Origin: Cladorhizidae sp. MBARI D1340-BT2
Lineage: Eukaryota > Porifera > Demospongiae > Poecilosclerida > Cladorhizidae
Direction of reading: 5' to 3'
Length of the DNA: 64,000 nt
NCBI GenBank assembly: GCA_028752905.1
Contig: JAQNBH010000007.1
Span: 45,803,526 to 45,867,525, forward strand
Under the pieces are notes generated by a model. The model was not told the DNA's origin. It made no database searches and worked only from the letters and a program-made list of their open reading frames with translations. This document shows, piece after piece, positions 47,901-61,001 of this stretch. The first letter of the stretch is position 1. Every line of letters starts with the position of its first letter. Position numbers and translations under genes: made by a program.

Positions 47901-50900
47901 TAATAGTGTAGCAGATGAGTACTCCTGCACAGATATAATAGTGTAGCAGATGAGTACTCCTGCACAGATATCAATAGTGTAGCAGATGAGTACTCCTGCA
48001 CAGATATAATAGTGTAGCAGATGAGCACTCCTGCACAGATATAATAGTGTAGCAGATGAGTACTCCTGCACAGATATAATAGTGTAGCAGATGAGCTACT
48101 CCTGCACAGATATAATAGTGTAGCAGATGAGTACTCCTGCACAGATATAATAGTGTAGCAGATGAGTACTCCTGCACAGATATAATAGTGTAGCAGATGA
48201 GTACTCCTGCACAGATATAATAGTGTAGCAGATGAGTACTCCTGCACAGATATAATAGTGTAGCAGATGAGTACTCCTGCACAGATATAATAGTGTAGCA
48301 GATGAGTACTCCTGCACAGATATAATAGTGTAGCAGATGAGTACTCCTGCACAGATATAATAGTGTAGCAGATGAGTACTCCTGCACAGATATAATAGTG
48401 TAGCAGATGAGCACTCCTGCACAGATATAATAGTGTAGCAGATGAGTACTCCTGCACAGATATAATAGTGTAGCAGATGAGCACTCCTGCACAGATATAA
48501 TAGTGTAGCAGATGAGTACTCCTGCACAGATATAATAGTGTAGCAGATGAGTACTCCTGCACAGATATAATAGTGTAGCAGATGAGTACTCCTGCACAGA
48601 TATAATAGTGTAGCAGATGAGTACTCCTGCACAGATATAATAGTGTAGCAGATGAGTACTCCTGCACAGATATAATAGTGTAGCAGATGAGCACTCCTGC
48701 ACAGATATAATAGTGTAGCAGATGAGCACTCCTGCACAGATATAATAGTGTAGCAGATGAGCACTCCTGCACAGATATAATAGTGTAGCAGATGAGTACT
48801 CCTGCACAGATATAATAGTGTAGCAGATGAGTACTCCTGCACAGATATAATAGTGTAGCAGATGAGTACTCCTGCACAGATATAATAGTGTAGCAGATGA
48901 GTACTCCTGCACAGATATAATAGTGTAGCAGATGAGCACTCCTGCACAGATATAATAGTGTAGCAGATGAGCACTCCTGCACAGATATAATAGTGTAGCA
49001 GATGAGCACTCCTGCACAGATATAATAGTGTAGCAGATGAGCACTCCTGCACAGATATAATAGTGTAGCAGATGAGTACTCCTGCACAGATATAATAGTG
49101 TAGCAGATGAGTACTCCTGCACAGATATAATAGTGTAGCAGATGAGTACTCCTGCACAGATATAATAGTGTAGCAGATGAGTACTCCTGCACAGATATAA
49201 TAGTGTAGCAGATGAGTACTCCTGCACAGATATAATAGTGTAGCAGATGAGTACTCCTGCACAGATATAATAGTGTAGCAGATGAGTACTCCTGCACAGA
49301 TATAATAGTGTAGCAGATGAGCACTCCTGCACAGATATAATAGTGTAGCAGATGAGCACTCCTGCACAGATATAATAGTGTAGCAGATGAGCACTCCTGC
49401 ACAGATATAATAGTGTAGCAGATGAGCACTCCTGCACAGATATAATAGTGTAGCAGATGAGCACTCCTGCACAGATATAATAGTGTAGCAGATGAGTACT
49501 CCTGCACAGATATAATAGTGTAGCAGATGAGTACTCCTGCACAGATATAATAGTGTAGCAGATGAGTACTCCTGCACAGATATAATAGTGTAGCAGATGA
49601 GCACTCCTGCACAGATATAATAGTGTAGCAGATGAGTACTCCTGCACAGATATAATAGTGTAGCAGATGAGTACTCCTGCACAGATATAATAGTGTAGCA
49701 GATGAGTACTCCTGCACAGATATAATAGTGTAGCAGATGAGTACTCCTGCACAGATATAATAGTGTAGCAGATGAGCACTCCTGCACAGATATAATAGTG
49801 TAGCAGATGAGTACTCCTGCACAGATATAATAGTGTAGCAGATGAGTACTCCTGCACAGATATAATAGTGTAGCAGATGAGCACTCCTGCACAGATATAA
49901 TAGTGTAGCAGATGAGTACTCCTGCACAGATATAATAGTGTAGCAGATGAGTACTCCTGCACAGATATAATAGTGTAGCAGATGAGCACTCCTGCACAGA
50001 TATAATAGTGTAGCAGATGAGTACTCCTGCACAGATATAATAGTGTAGCAGATGAGTACTCCTGCACAGATATAATAGTGTAGCAGATGAGCACTCCTGC
50101 ACAGATATAATAGTGTAGCAGATGAGTACTCCTGCACAGATATAATAGTGTAGCAGATGAGCACTCCTGCACAGATATAATAGTGTAGCAGATGAGTACT
50201 CCTGCACAGATATAATAGTGTAGCAGATGAGTACTCCTGCACAGATATAATAGTGTAGCAGATGAGCACTCCTGCACAGATATAATAGTGTAGCAGATGA
50301 GTACTCCTGCACAGATATAATAGTGTAGCAGATGAGCACTCCTGCACAGATATAATAGTGTAGCAGATGAGTACTCCTGCACAGATATAATAGTGTAGCA
50401 GATGAGTACTCCTGCACAGATATAATAGTGTAGCAGATGAGCACTCCTGCACAGATATAATAGTGTAGCAGATGAGTACTCCTGCACAGATATAATAGTG
50501 TAGCAGATGAGCACTCCTGCACAGATATAATAGTGTAGCAGATGAGCACTCCTGCACAGATATAATAGTGTAGCAGATGAGTACTCCTGCACAGATATAA
50601 TAGTGTAGCAGATGAGTACTCCTGCACAGATATAATAGTGTAGCAGATGAGTACTCCTGCACAGATATAATAGTGTAGCAGATGAGTACTCCTGCACAGA
50701 TATAATAGTGTAGCAGATGAGTACTCCTGCACAGATATAATAGTGTAGCAGATGAGTACTCCTGCACAGATATAATAGTGTAGCAGATGAGTACTCCTGC
50801 ACAGATATAATAGTGTAGCAGATGAGTACTCCTGCACAGATATAATAGTGTAGCAGATGAGCACTCCTGCACAGATATAATAGTGTAGCAGATGAGTACT

Positions 50901-52427
50901 CTGCACAGATATAATAGTGTAGCAGATGAGTACTCCTGCACAGATATAATAGTGTAGCAGATGAGTACTCCTGCACAGATATAATAGTGTAGCAGATGAG
51001 TACTCCTGCACAGATATAATAGTGTAGCAGATGAGTACTCCTGCACAGATATAATAGTGTAGCAGATGAGTACTCCTGCACAGATATAATAGTGTAGCAG
51101 ATGAGTACTCTGCACAGATATAATAGTGTAGCAGATGAGTACTCCTGCACAGATATAATAGTGTAGCAGATGAGTACTCCTGCACAGATATAATAGTGTA
51201 GCAGATGAGTACTCCTGCACAGATATAATAGTGTAGCAGATGAGTACTCCTGCACAGATATAATAGTGTAGCAGATGAGTACTCCTGCACAGATATAATA
51301 GTGTAGCAGATGAGTACTCCTGCACAGATATATAGTGTAGCAGATGAGTACTCCTGCACAGATATAATAGTGTAGCAGATGAGTACTCCTGCACAGATAT
51401 AATAGTGTAGCAGATGAGTACTCCTGCACAGATATAATAGTGTAGCAGATGAGCACTCCTGCACAGATATAATAGTGTAGCAGATGAGTACTCCTGCACA
51501 GATATAATAGTGTAGCAGATGAGTACTCCTGCACAGATATAATAGTGTAGCAGATGAGCACTCCTGCACAGATATAATAGTGTAGCAGATGAGTACTCCT
51601 GCACAGATATAATAGTGTAGCAGATGAGTACTCCTGCACAGATATAATAGTGTAGCAGATGAGTACTCCTGCACAGATATAATAGTGTAGCAGATGAGTA
51701 CTCCTGCACAGATATAATAGTGTAGCAGATGAGCACTCCTGCACAGATATAATAGTGTAGCAGATGAGTACTCCTGCACAGATATAATAGTGTAGCAGAT
51801 GAGTACTCCTGCACAGATATAATAGTGTAGCAGATGAGTACTCCTGCACAGATATAATAGTGTAGCAGATGAGTACTCCTGCACAGATATAATAGTGTAG
51901 CAGATGAGCACTCCTGCACAGATATAATAGTGTAGCAGATGAGTACTCCTGCACAGATATAATAGTGTAGCAGATGAGTACTCCTGCACAGATATAATAG
52001 TGTAGCAGATGAGCACTCCTGCACAGATATAATAGTGTAGCAGATGAGTACTCCTGCACAGATATAATAGTGTAGCAGATGAGCACTCCTGCACAGATAT
52101 AATAGTGTAGCAGATGAGTCACTCCTGCACAGATATAATAGTGTAGCAGATGAGTACTCCTGCACAGATATAATAGTGTAGCAGATGAGTACTCCTGCAC
52201 AGATATAATAGTGTAGCAGATGAGTACTCCTGCACAGATATAATAGTGTAGCAGATGAGTACTCCTGCACAGATATAATAGTGTAGCAGATGAGTACTCC
52301 TGCACAGATATAATAGTGTAGCAGATGAGTACTCCTGCACAGATATAATAGTGTAGCAGATGAGTACTCCTGCACAGATATAATAGTGTAGCAGATGAGT
52401 ACTCCTGCACAGATATAATAGTGTAGC
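41990..52427. repeat. Satellite, 35-bp unit, about 298 copies, truncated by the gap
   Basis: The unit core is CTCCTGCACAGATATAATAG followed by TGTAGCAGATGAGTA. Copies differ mainly at one site, GAGTAC or GAGCAC. A few indel variants occur (CCCTGCAC, GATTATAATAG, GAGTCACTCC, CTCTGCACAG). Frames of up to 3531 codons on the minus strand are produced by the stop-free unit. Confidence 0.98.
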
Positions 52428-52527
52428 NNNNNNNNNNNNNNNNNNNNNNNNNNNNNNNNNNNNNNNNNNNNNNNNNNNNNNNNNNNNNNNNNNNNNNNNN
52501 NNNNNNNNNNNNNNNNNNNNNNNNNNN
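52428..52527. other. Assembly gap, 100 N
   Basis: Exactly 100 N sit where the 35-bp array stops and the 41-bp array starts. The round number suggests a placeholder of unknown size. Confidence 0.98.
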
Positions 52528-55500
52528 GTATAGAGAGAGCTATAACTAGCCTCATCACAGTGCATCATGTATAGAGAGAGCTATAACTAGCCTCATCACA
52601 GTGCATCATGTATAGAGAGAGCTATAACTAGCCTCATCACAGTGCATCATGTATAGAGAGAGCTATAACTAGCCTCATCACAGTATCATGTATAGAGAGA
52701 GCTATAACTAGCCTCATCACAGTGCATCATGTATAGAGAGAGCTATAACTAGCCTCATCACAGTGCATCATGTATAGAGAGAGCTATAACTAGCCTCATC
52801 ACAGTGCATCATGTATAGAGAGAGCTATAACTAGCCTCATCACAGTGCATCATGTATAGAGAGAGTTATAACTAGCCTCATCACAGTGCATCATGTATAG
52901 AGAGAGCTATAACTAGCCTCATCACAGTGCATCATGTATAGAGAGAGCTATAACTAGCCTCATCACAGTGCATCATGTATAGAGAGAGCTATAACTAGCC
53001 TCATCACAGTGCATCATGTATAGAGAGAGCTATAACTAGCCTCATCACAGTGCATCATGTATAGAGAGAGCTATAACTAGTCTCATCACAGTGCATCATG
53101 TATAGAGAGAGCTATAACTAGCCTCATCACAGTGCATCATGTATAGAGAGAGCTAAAACTAGCCTCATCACAGTGCATCATGTATAGAGAGAGCTATAAC
53201 TAGCCTCATCACAGTGCATCATGTATAGAGAGAGCTATAACTAGCCTCATCACAGTGCATCATGTATAGAGAGAGCTATAACTAGCCTCATCACAGTGCA
53301 TCATGTATAGAGAGAGCTATAACTAGCCTCATCACAGTGCATCATGTATAGAGAGAGCTATAACTAGACTCATCACAGTGCATCATGTATAGAGAGAGCT
53401 ATAACTAGCCTCATCACAGTGCATCATGTATAGAGAGAGCTATAACTAGCCTCATCACAGTGCATATGTATAGAGAGAGCTATAACTAGCCTCATCACAG
53501 TGCATCATGTATAGAGAGAGCTATAACTAGTCTCATCACAGTGCATCATGTATAGAGAGAGCTATAACTAGCCTCATCACAGTGCATCATGTATAGAGAG
53601 AGCTATAACTAGCCTCATCACAGTGCATCATGTATAGAGAGAGCTATAACTAGTCTCATCACAGTGCATCATGTATAGAGAGAGCTATATTAATAACTAG
53701 CCTCATCACAGTTCATCATGTATAGAGAGAGCTATAACTAGCCTCATCACAGTGCATCATGTATAGAGAGAGTTATAACTAGTCTCATCACAGTGCATCA
53801 TGTATAGAGGGCTATAACTAGCCTCATCACAGTGCATCATGTATAGAGAGAGCTATAACTAGCCTCATCACAGTGCATCATGTATAGAGAGAGCTATAAC
53901 TAGCCTCATCACAGTGCATCATGTATAGAGAGAGCTATAACTAGTCTCATCACAGTGCATCATGTATAGAGAGAGCTATAACTAGCCTCATCACAGTGCA
54001 TCATGTATAGAGAGCGCTATAACTAGCCTCATCACAGTGCATCATGTATAGAGAGAGCTATAACTAGCCTCATCACAGTGCATCATGTATAGAGAGAGCT
54101 ATAACTAGTCTCATCACAGTGCATCATGTATAGAGAGAGCTATAACTAGCCTCATCACAGTGCATCATGTATAGAGAGAGCTATAACTAGCCTCATCACA
54201 GTGCATCATGTATAGAGAGAGCTATAACTAGCCTCATCACAGTGCATCATGTATAGAGAGAGCTATAACTAGCCTCATCACAGTGCATCATGTATAGAGA
54301 GAGCTATAACTAGCCTCATCACAGTGCATCATGTATAGAGAGAGCTATAACTAGTCTCATCACAGTGCATCATGTATAGAGAGAGCTATAACTAGCCTCA
54401 TCACAGTGCATCATGTATAGAGAGCTATAACTAGCCTCATCACAGTGCATCATGTATAGAGAGCTATAACTAGCCTCATCACAGTGCATCATGTATAGAG
54501 AGAGCTATAACTAGCCTCATCACAGTGCATCATGTATAGAGAGAGCTATAACTAGCCTCATCACAGTGCATCATGTATAGAGAGAGCTATAACTAGCCTC
54601 ATCACAGTGCATCATGTATAGAGAGAGCTATAACTAGCCTCATCACAGTATCATGTATAGAGAGAGCTATAACTAGCCTCATCACAGTGCATCATGTATA
54701 GAGAGAGCTATAACTAGCCTCATCACAGTGCATCATGTATAGAGAGAGCTATAACTAGCCTCATCACAGTGCATCATGTATAGAGAGAGTTATAACTAGC
54801 CTCATCACAGTGCATCATGTATAGAGAGAGCTATAACTAGCCTCATCACAGTGCATCATGTATAGAGAGAGCTATAACTAGCCTCATCACAGTGCATCAT
54901 GTATAGAGAGAGCTATAACTAGCCTCATCACAGTGCATCATGTATAGAGAGAGCTATAACTAGCCTCATCACAGTGCATCATGTATAGAGAGAGCTATAA
55001 CTAGTCTCATCACAGTGCATCATGTATAGAGAGAGCTATAACTAGCCTCATCACAGTGCATCATGTATAGAGAGAGCTAAAACTAGCCTCATCACAGTGC
55101 ATCATGTATAGAGAGAGCTATAACTAGCCTCATCACAGTGCATCATGTATAGAGAGAGCTATAACTAGCCTCATCACAGTGCATCATGTATAGAGAGAGC
55201 TATAACTAGCCTCATCACAGTGCATCATGTATAGAGAGAGCTATAACTAGCCTCATCACAGTGCATCATGTATAGAGAGAGCTATAACTAGACTCATCAC
55301 AGTGCATCATGTATAGAGAGAGCTATAACTAGCCTCATCACAGTGCATCATGTATAGAGAGAGCTATAACTAGCCTCATCACAGTGCATATGTATAGAGA
55401 GAGCTATAACTAGCCTCATCAGAGTGCATCATGTATAGAGAGAGCTATAACTAGTCTCATCACAGTGCATCATGTATAGAGAGAGCTATAACTAGCCTCA

Positions 55501-56543
55501 TCACAGTGCATCATGTATAGAGAGAGCTATAACTAGCCTCATCACAGTGCATCATGTATAGAGAGAGCTATAACTAGTCTCATCACAGTGCATCATGTAT
55601 AGAGAGAGCTATATTAATAACTAGCCTCATCACAGTTCATCATGTATAGAGAGAGCTATAACTAGCCTCATCACAGTGCATCATGTATAGAGAGAGTTAT
55701 AACTAGTCTCATCACAGTGCATCATGTATAGAGGGCTATAACTAGCCTCATCACAGTGCATCATGTATAGAGAGAGCTATAACTAGCCTCATCACAGTGC
55801 ATCATGTATAGAGAGAGCTATAACTAGCCTCATCACAGTGCATCATGTATAGAGAGAGCTATAACTAGTCTCATCACAGTGCATCATGTATAGAGAGAGC
55901 TATAACTAGCCTCATCACAGTGCATCATGTATAGAGAGCGCTATAACTAGCCTCATCACAGTGCATCATGTATAGAGAGAGTTATAACTAGCCTCATCAC
56001 AGTGCATCATGTATAGAGAGAGCTATAACTAGCCTCATCACAGTGCATCATGTATAGAGAGAGTTATAACTAGCCTCATCACAGTGCATCATGTATAGAG
56101 AGAGCTATAACTAGCCTCATCACAGTGCATCATGTATAGAGATCACAGTGCATCATGTATAGAGAGAGCTATAACTAGCCTCATCACAGTGCATCATGTA
56201 TAGAGAGAGCTATAACTAGCCTCATCACAGTGCATCATGCATAGAGAGAGCTATAACTAGTCTCATCACAGTGCATCATGTATAGAGAGAGCTATAACTA
56301 GTCTCATCACAGTGCATCATGTATAGAGAGAGCTATAACTAGTCTCATCACAGTGCATCATGTATAGAGAGAGCTATAACTAGCCTCATCACAGTGCATC
56401 ATGTATAGAGAGAGCTATAACTAGCCTCATCACAGTGCATTATGTATAGAGAGAGCTATAACTAGCCTCATCACAGTGCATCATGTATAGAGAGAGCTAT
56501 AACTAGCCTCATCACAGTGCATCATGTATAGAGAGAGCTATAA
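52528..56543. repeat. Satellite, 41-bp unit, about 98 copies, with a 1.9-kb higher-order duplication
   Basis: The unit core is GTATAGAGAGAGCTATAACT followed by AGCCTCATCACAGTGCATCAT. Rare variants recur: CAGTATCATG at 52681 and 54646; CAGTGCATATG near 53460 and 55384; ATATTAATAA at 53687 and 55611. Confidence 0.98.
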
Positions 56544-56946
56544 CAGTCGGGTGATTGACAGACAATGTTTATGAGCATTTGGTTACCACAGTAACCACAT
56601 AATGAAGCTATCCTCACCCATTTATCCCAAAATAGTCCAACTATATTTATGGTACAGCAGTTTAGGCGATTAGCCATATAAATTATGCAGAAGAGGCTAC
56701 AAGCCTGAAAGTTGAAGATGAGTGTATCAAACTTGAGGCAGGGCCTGCCTGACCTGTGCTATGGATGATGCTGGACCTTTTGTCATGTCCTGTCCACTGC
56801 GTGTCCACTATTATTATGTGTGCAATTTGAAAGATGTCGAGTCAATACCTCATGAAGAGTAACTTGATTTAGTGCCCCCCCTTTTCAAACCTGCTTAGTT
56901 CATTTTTGACAGATTAAGGCACTGACCCCTGAGCTTGAAACTGTTG

Positions 56947-56977
<31 letters not shown>

Positions 56978-57129
56978 ATTTCTGACAGCAACAAAGACTT
57001 AGACAGCGTTTCTGATGGTTCTATTTGTAGGATTATGCCTCAACACAAGCCTTGGAAACCTCTGCGGTAGGGGGGCGGGCTTGACCAACTTGGCTTCCAG
57101 GCACCCCATCATCAATCCTGCTGCAAACC
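56544..57129. other. Unique sequence with a 38-bp C-run
   Basis: No exon recognised. A poly-C tract lies at 56950-56987. Confidence 0.6.
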
Positions 57130-57930
57130 CAGGGACCTGGGTAGTCTGGAAAGGGCATGAGGCATGGCCCCAGGTGTGCCCTCCCTGCAGAATAGCCCTC
57201 CTATAAGCTGGGCAAGGCATGAGGCATGGCCCCAGGTGTGCCCTCCCTGCAGAATAGCCCTCCTGTAAGCTTGGCAAGGCATGAGGCATGGCCCCAGGTG
57301 TGCCCTCCCTGCAGAATAGCCCTCCTATAAGCTGGGCAAGGCATGAGGCATGGCCCCAGGTGTGCCCTCCCTGCAGAATAACCCTCCTGTAAGCTGGGCA
57401 ATGGCCCCAGGTGTGCCCTCCCTGCAGAATAGCCCTCCTGTAAGCTGGGCAAGGCATGAGGCATGGCCCCAGGTGTGCCCTACCTGCAGAATAGCCCTCC
57501 TGTAAGCTGGGCAAGGCATGAGGCATGGCCCCAGGTGTGCCCTCCCTGCAGAATAGCCCTCCTGTAAGCTGGGCAAGGCATGAGGCATGGCCCCAGGTGT
57601 GCCCTCCCTGCAGAATAACCCTCCTGTAAGCTGGGCAATGGCCCCAGGTGTGCCCTCCCTGCAGAATAGCCCTCCTGTAAGCTGGGCAAGGCATGAGGCA
57701 TGGCCCCAGGTGTGCCCTCCCTGCAGAATAGCCCTCCTGTAAGCTGGGCAAGGCATGAGGCATGGCCCCAGGTGTGCCCTCCCTGCAGAATAGCCCTCCT
57801 GTAAGCTGGGCAAGGCATGAGGCATGGGCCCAGGTGTGCCCTGCCTGCAGAATAGCCCCTGTAAGCTGGGCAAGGCATGAGGCATGGCCCCAGGTGTGCC
57901 CTCCCTGCAGAATAGCCCTCCTATAAGCTG
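57130..57930. repeat. Minisatellite, 62-bp unit, about 13 copies
   Basis: The unit core is GCAAGGCATGAGGCATGGCC and continues CCAGGTGTGCCCTCCCTGC. Two 45-bp copies lack the GCATGAGGCATG part. The open frames here follow from the unit. Confidence 0.95.
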
Positions 57931-58368
57931 GAGCAACAAGATTGTTCTCAAATGTATCTGCTCCCTTTGTGAACATGTGCCTTCAGGTAATAGCTCGTTC
58001 TGCTGTACATTATACAAATGAAGCATTTGGTAAACATCTCTTCATCCACTTCTCCAGCCAGTAGGGATAGAAGAACATTAGTAAGCTCGTCAAAGGACTT
58101 CTTTTTCTTACATTTGCACTCACTTGTCTATCAGAACCAGTTAATGCATAGAATATAGAAGAGCCCATCGTTTGTATTGCCCCTGGGTATTAGCAATTTA
58201 ATGTAAGGGAATGCGAACATTTTTCCAACCATAACCTGATCCACAGCTCCTGCAGCGTACACAAGAATTCGTGGCCAAGTGTCACAGCAATCAAGATAGC
58301 CAAGACAACCACGTCTGAATCCACAACTGCTACAATGATCCTGCAGGTCCTGAAGGCGTGTTCACACT
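57931..58368. other. Unique intron sequence left of hAT element 2
   Basis: No coding segment or repeat recognised. Confidence 0.6.
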
Positions 58369-58533
58369 CAGGGGTGTATTTAGGGGGGGGGGGGGGGGGG
58401 GCATTCGCCCCCCCTTGTATCATTCTCGCCCCCCCCCTTGAAATTAGAGATTTTTTTTTTAATAATGTCAAGAAAGGTGTAATACAAGAAAGGTGTAATA
58501 AGCTTATGATATCAGGTTCAAATGATAGGAATG

Positions 58534-60714
58534 TCAAACTGAGGTTCTTCTTGGTTTTCTCTGCCATACGTCCACAATCTCTTCAAGGTCGCTCTCAGAG
58601 AGTACTTCTGGTGCCTCTATAGCAATCCTCATAAGGTGAGAAAGGCTGCAGTCACTTAGAGAATTACGCAAACGAGTCTTGATCATCTTCATCTGTGAGA
58701 AGCTTCTCTCCACAGAAGCAGTAGAAACTGGAATCGATAAGCAGATGGAGGCAATCTTGTGCAAATTGGGAAACATGGCCTTGAGCATGTCGTTTGAAAC
58801 AAGTTCTTTCAGCTGTGATGCAGTAGTATCCCGTGGTTGCTTGACTAACAGCTGGCGGAATGTTTTCCACTCTGTAAGTATTTCAGTGGAAATCATGGCT
58901 GTCTTCACTGTTTCTTCTCCATCCAATGTTTCTGCATCTCTATCTTCTCCGTAGTGAGCAATCAGTTTCTCAACAGACGTGTCTCCATAAGTGGGAAAAG
59001 ATACTGAATCTGGTTTTGGAACTTTCCGTGGATCGAATATAGACAATGCTGATACAACAGCGTTGGAAAATCGGCTTGTTCTGTTGGCCTTTAAATCAGC
59101 AACAAAAGGCTTACCAACAACATTCTGGAACGAAAGTATTTTATCAGCGTCAATAGACACCTTTGTAGATGACTTCAAGTCTTCAACGTTTTCAAGAAGC
59201 TCCAACACCCAGTTCGCTCCAGGCAAAACTGCATCATCCAAGGATTTAACAGTAGCATCAACAAGGAATGATATCAACGAGAGGTCAAGCTGCTCTGCCT
59301 GAAGTGCTTTGCTGAGCTTGGCTACTTGTGGTAGAGTGAAATCAAGCAAATATATAGCTGCAATCGTAGACAATTTGCAGAGGGCACCATGGATTCCAAG
59401 AGCTTCTGGCTCGTGGGACGTCTCGTAGATGTTCCCAATGGTGATTACAATTGCAGAATAACTTGCTTTGACAGCTTTGACACACCTTTCATGTGCCAGC
59501 CAGCGTGTGTCAGATGGCTTGATCACTTTCATTTCTGGAAGTTCAAGAACGTGCTGTACCTCCTTCAGACACTCTGCTCGCTTGGGGGAATTGCGAAAAT
59601 GCTTCCAAAGAGTAGTCAATGTTCTGTAAACATGAGCAATTCCAGGAGTTTTATTGGCAGCTTGCACACAAGCCAACTGCAGTAAGTGACAGTGGCAGTG
59701 TATAAACAGAGCGTGAGGAGTATGTTTCTTGATACGTGCCTGAACCCCGGTCTTTCGTCCAGAAAAAGTTGCAGCTCCATCAAATCCCAATCCAACTATT
59801 CTTCCGACTTGTAGACCTTTCTTCTTTAAACAATCGATGAGATTAGAATAGATGGTCTCTGCATCAGCCTTCTTCAATGGAATAAGCTCCAGAAAGCACT
59901 CTACTGGTACACCATCTTCCTCCCAGCGGCAAAACACAGACAATTCTTCTACGTTGGTGACATCTGTGCACTCATCTGCCATGAGGCTGTACATAGGTGC
60001 CTTTTGAAGTCGCTTCAGAATCGACTCCTCCACCCATGTCCCCAATGATTCGATGAATTCAACCACAGCCACTCTTGATGTGTACACAGCATTTCTTGGT
60101 GCAGTTTCTAAGAATTGCTTCAAATGTTGGCTGCCACATCGAACCACCACGTCAACCAGCTTCTCAAATTTTGTCGAATGTGCAACTTGTTCTTTCGTAA
60201 GAAAATGAGTGAGTAGGATCAGGCACTTCACTGCAGCTCTGTTCTGAGCTCTTTTGCGAGCTAAAACATTCTGGAGTTGCTGTACAACTGTTCCACCTTT
60301 GGCTGCTCCTTTAGCTGCAAAAAGAGCTTGAGTTGCATGGATATGGAAGTCACTTCTCGCATGAGCTTTCATTTTTTCAACAGCTTTCTTCCAATTTCTG
60401 CAAGGTTGTGTGACCCACACTCCTCCAGTACGCTGCAGACCAGATTGCTTGCAAACCTTGCACAAGGCACCATCGCTATCCTCGTCATAATAGAGCCAAC
60501 TGAAATCTTTCTCCCAGCTCTTAGAGTATTTTCTCTTCGTGGATACAGAAGAGCGGTGTTTGTTTTGCTTGCTTTTCTTTGAAGGTGGAGGACTAAGGCT
60601 AGGACTAGATGCCTCGACATGCTCAGAGCTATCTGTTCTGCTATCTTCGCTATCGCTGCTATTAGCATGAGAAGAGGCTTGAGAAGTACTTGCAAAGTAT
60701 GAGCGAATATCCAT
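58534..60714 (-). CDS. hAT transposase, 726 aa, intact
   Basis: A nuclear cut-and-paste transposase of the group related to animal ZMYM/ZNF862-like domesticated proteins. Residues 1-60 are Ser-rich with a basic stretch. A TTF/BED-like finger covers about 70-126, with Cys85, Cys88, His118 and His124/126. The RNase H-like core has LMADECTDV (Asp247), GLGFDGAATFSG (Asp312) and HCHCHLLQLA (339-348), then DTRWLAHERC (402-411, Trp405). The C-terminal dimerisation block is IPVSTASVERSFSQMKMIKT, with Glu669 as third catalytic residue. Length and domain order are normal for the group. The start MDIRSYF matches MDLRNFF in hAT copy 1. No stop or frameshift is present and the termini are intact, so recent or present activity is possible; this is inferred. 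Confidence 0.93.
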   Translation of the reverse strand: MDIRSYFASTSQASSHANSSDSEDSRTDSSEHVEASSPSLSPPPSKKSKQNKHRSSVSTKRKYSKSWEKDFSWLYYDEDSDGALCKVCKQSGLQRTGGVWVTQPCRNWKKAVEKMKAHARSDFHIHATQALFAAKGAAKGGTVVQQLQNVLARKRAQNRAAVKCLILLTHFLTKEQVAHSTKFEKLVDVVVRCGSQHLKQFLETAPRNAVYTSRVAVVEFIESLGTWVEESILKRLQKAPMYSLMADECTDVTNVEELSVFCRWEEDGVPVECFLELIPLKKADAETIYSNLIDCLKKKGLQVGRIVGLGFDGAATFSGRKTGVQARIKKHTPHALFIHCHCHLLQLACVQAANKTPGIAHVYRTLTTLWKHFRNSPKRAECLKEVQHVLELPEMKVIKPSDTRWLAHERCVKAVKASYSAIVITIGNIYETSHEPEALGIHGALCKLSTIAAIYLLDFTLPQVAKLSKALQAEQLDLSLISFLVDATVKSLDDAVLPGANWVLELLENVEDLKSSTKVSIDADKILSFQNVVGKPFVADLKANRTSRFSNAVVSALSIFDPRKVPKPDSVSFPTYGDTSVEKLIAHYGEDRDAETLDGEETVKTAMISTEILTEWKTFRQLLVKQPRDTTASQLKELVSNDMLKAMFPNLHKIASICLSIPVSTASVERSFSQMKMIKTRLRNSLSDCSLSHLMRIAIEAPEVLSESDLEEIVDVWQRKPRRTSV

Positions 60715-60765
60715 ATTATTATATTAATATGAAGAGAAATCAGCTAGTAAGGTTTCTTTTATAGA

Positions 60766-61001
60766 GACTTTAAGACCATGACATAATGGACTGAGTTAAA
60801 AATACTGAGAGAGAGTGGGAAAGAAGGAGGGAACTGAAGAAGTGACAAACCTACAAAGGAGAACACGTGGTGGTGTGTGATGACTTTAAGACCATGACAT
60901 AATGGACTGAGTTAAAAATACTGAGAGAGAGGGAGTGGGAAAGAAGGAGAAACAAAAGAAGTGACAAACCTACAAAGGAGAGCACGTGGTGGTGTGTGAT
61001 G
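60766..61001. repeat. Tandem duplication of about 116-120 bp upstream of the hAT transposase
   Basis: Two near-identical copies start at 60766 and 60882 with GACTTTAAGACCATGACATA and end GTGGTGTGTGATG. They lie 50-290 bp upstream of the transposase start, so they may lie in or near its promoter. Confidence 0.9.

Noticed and set aside
41944..52568. Minus-strand open frames of up to 3531 codons
   Set aside because: By-product of the stop-free 35-bp unit; one frame even reads through the run of N. No start context, no non-repeat domain.
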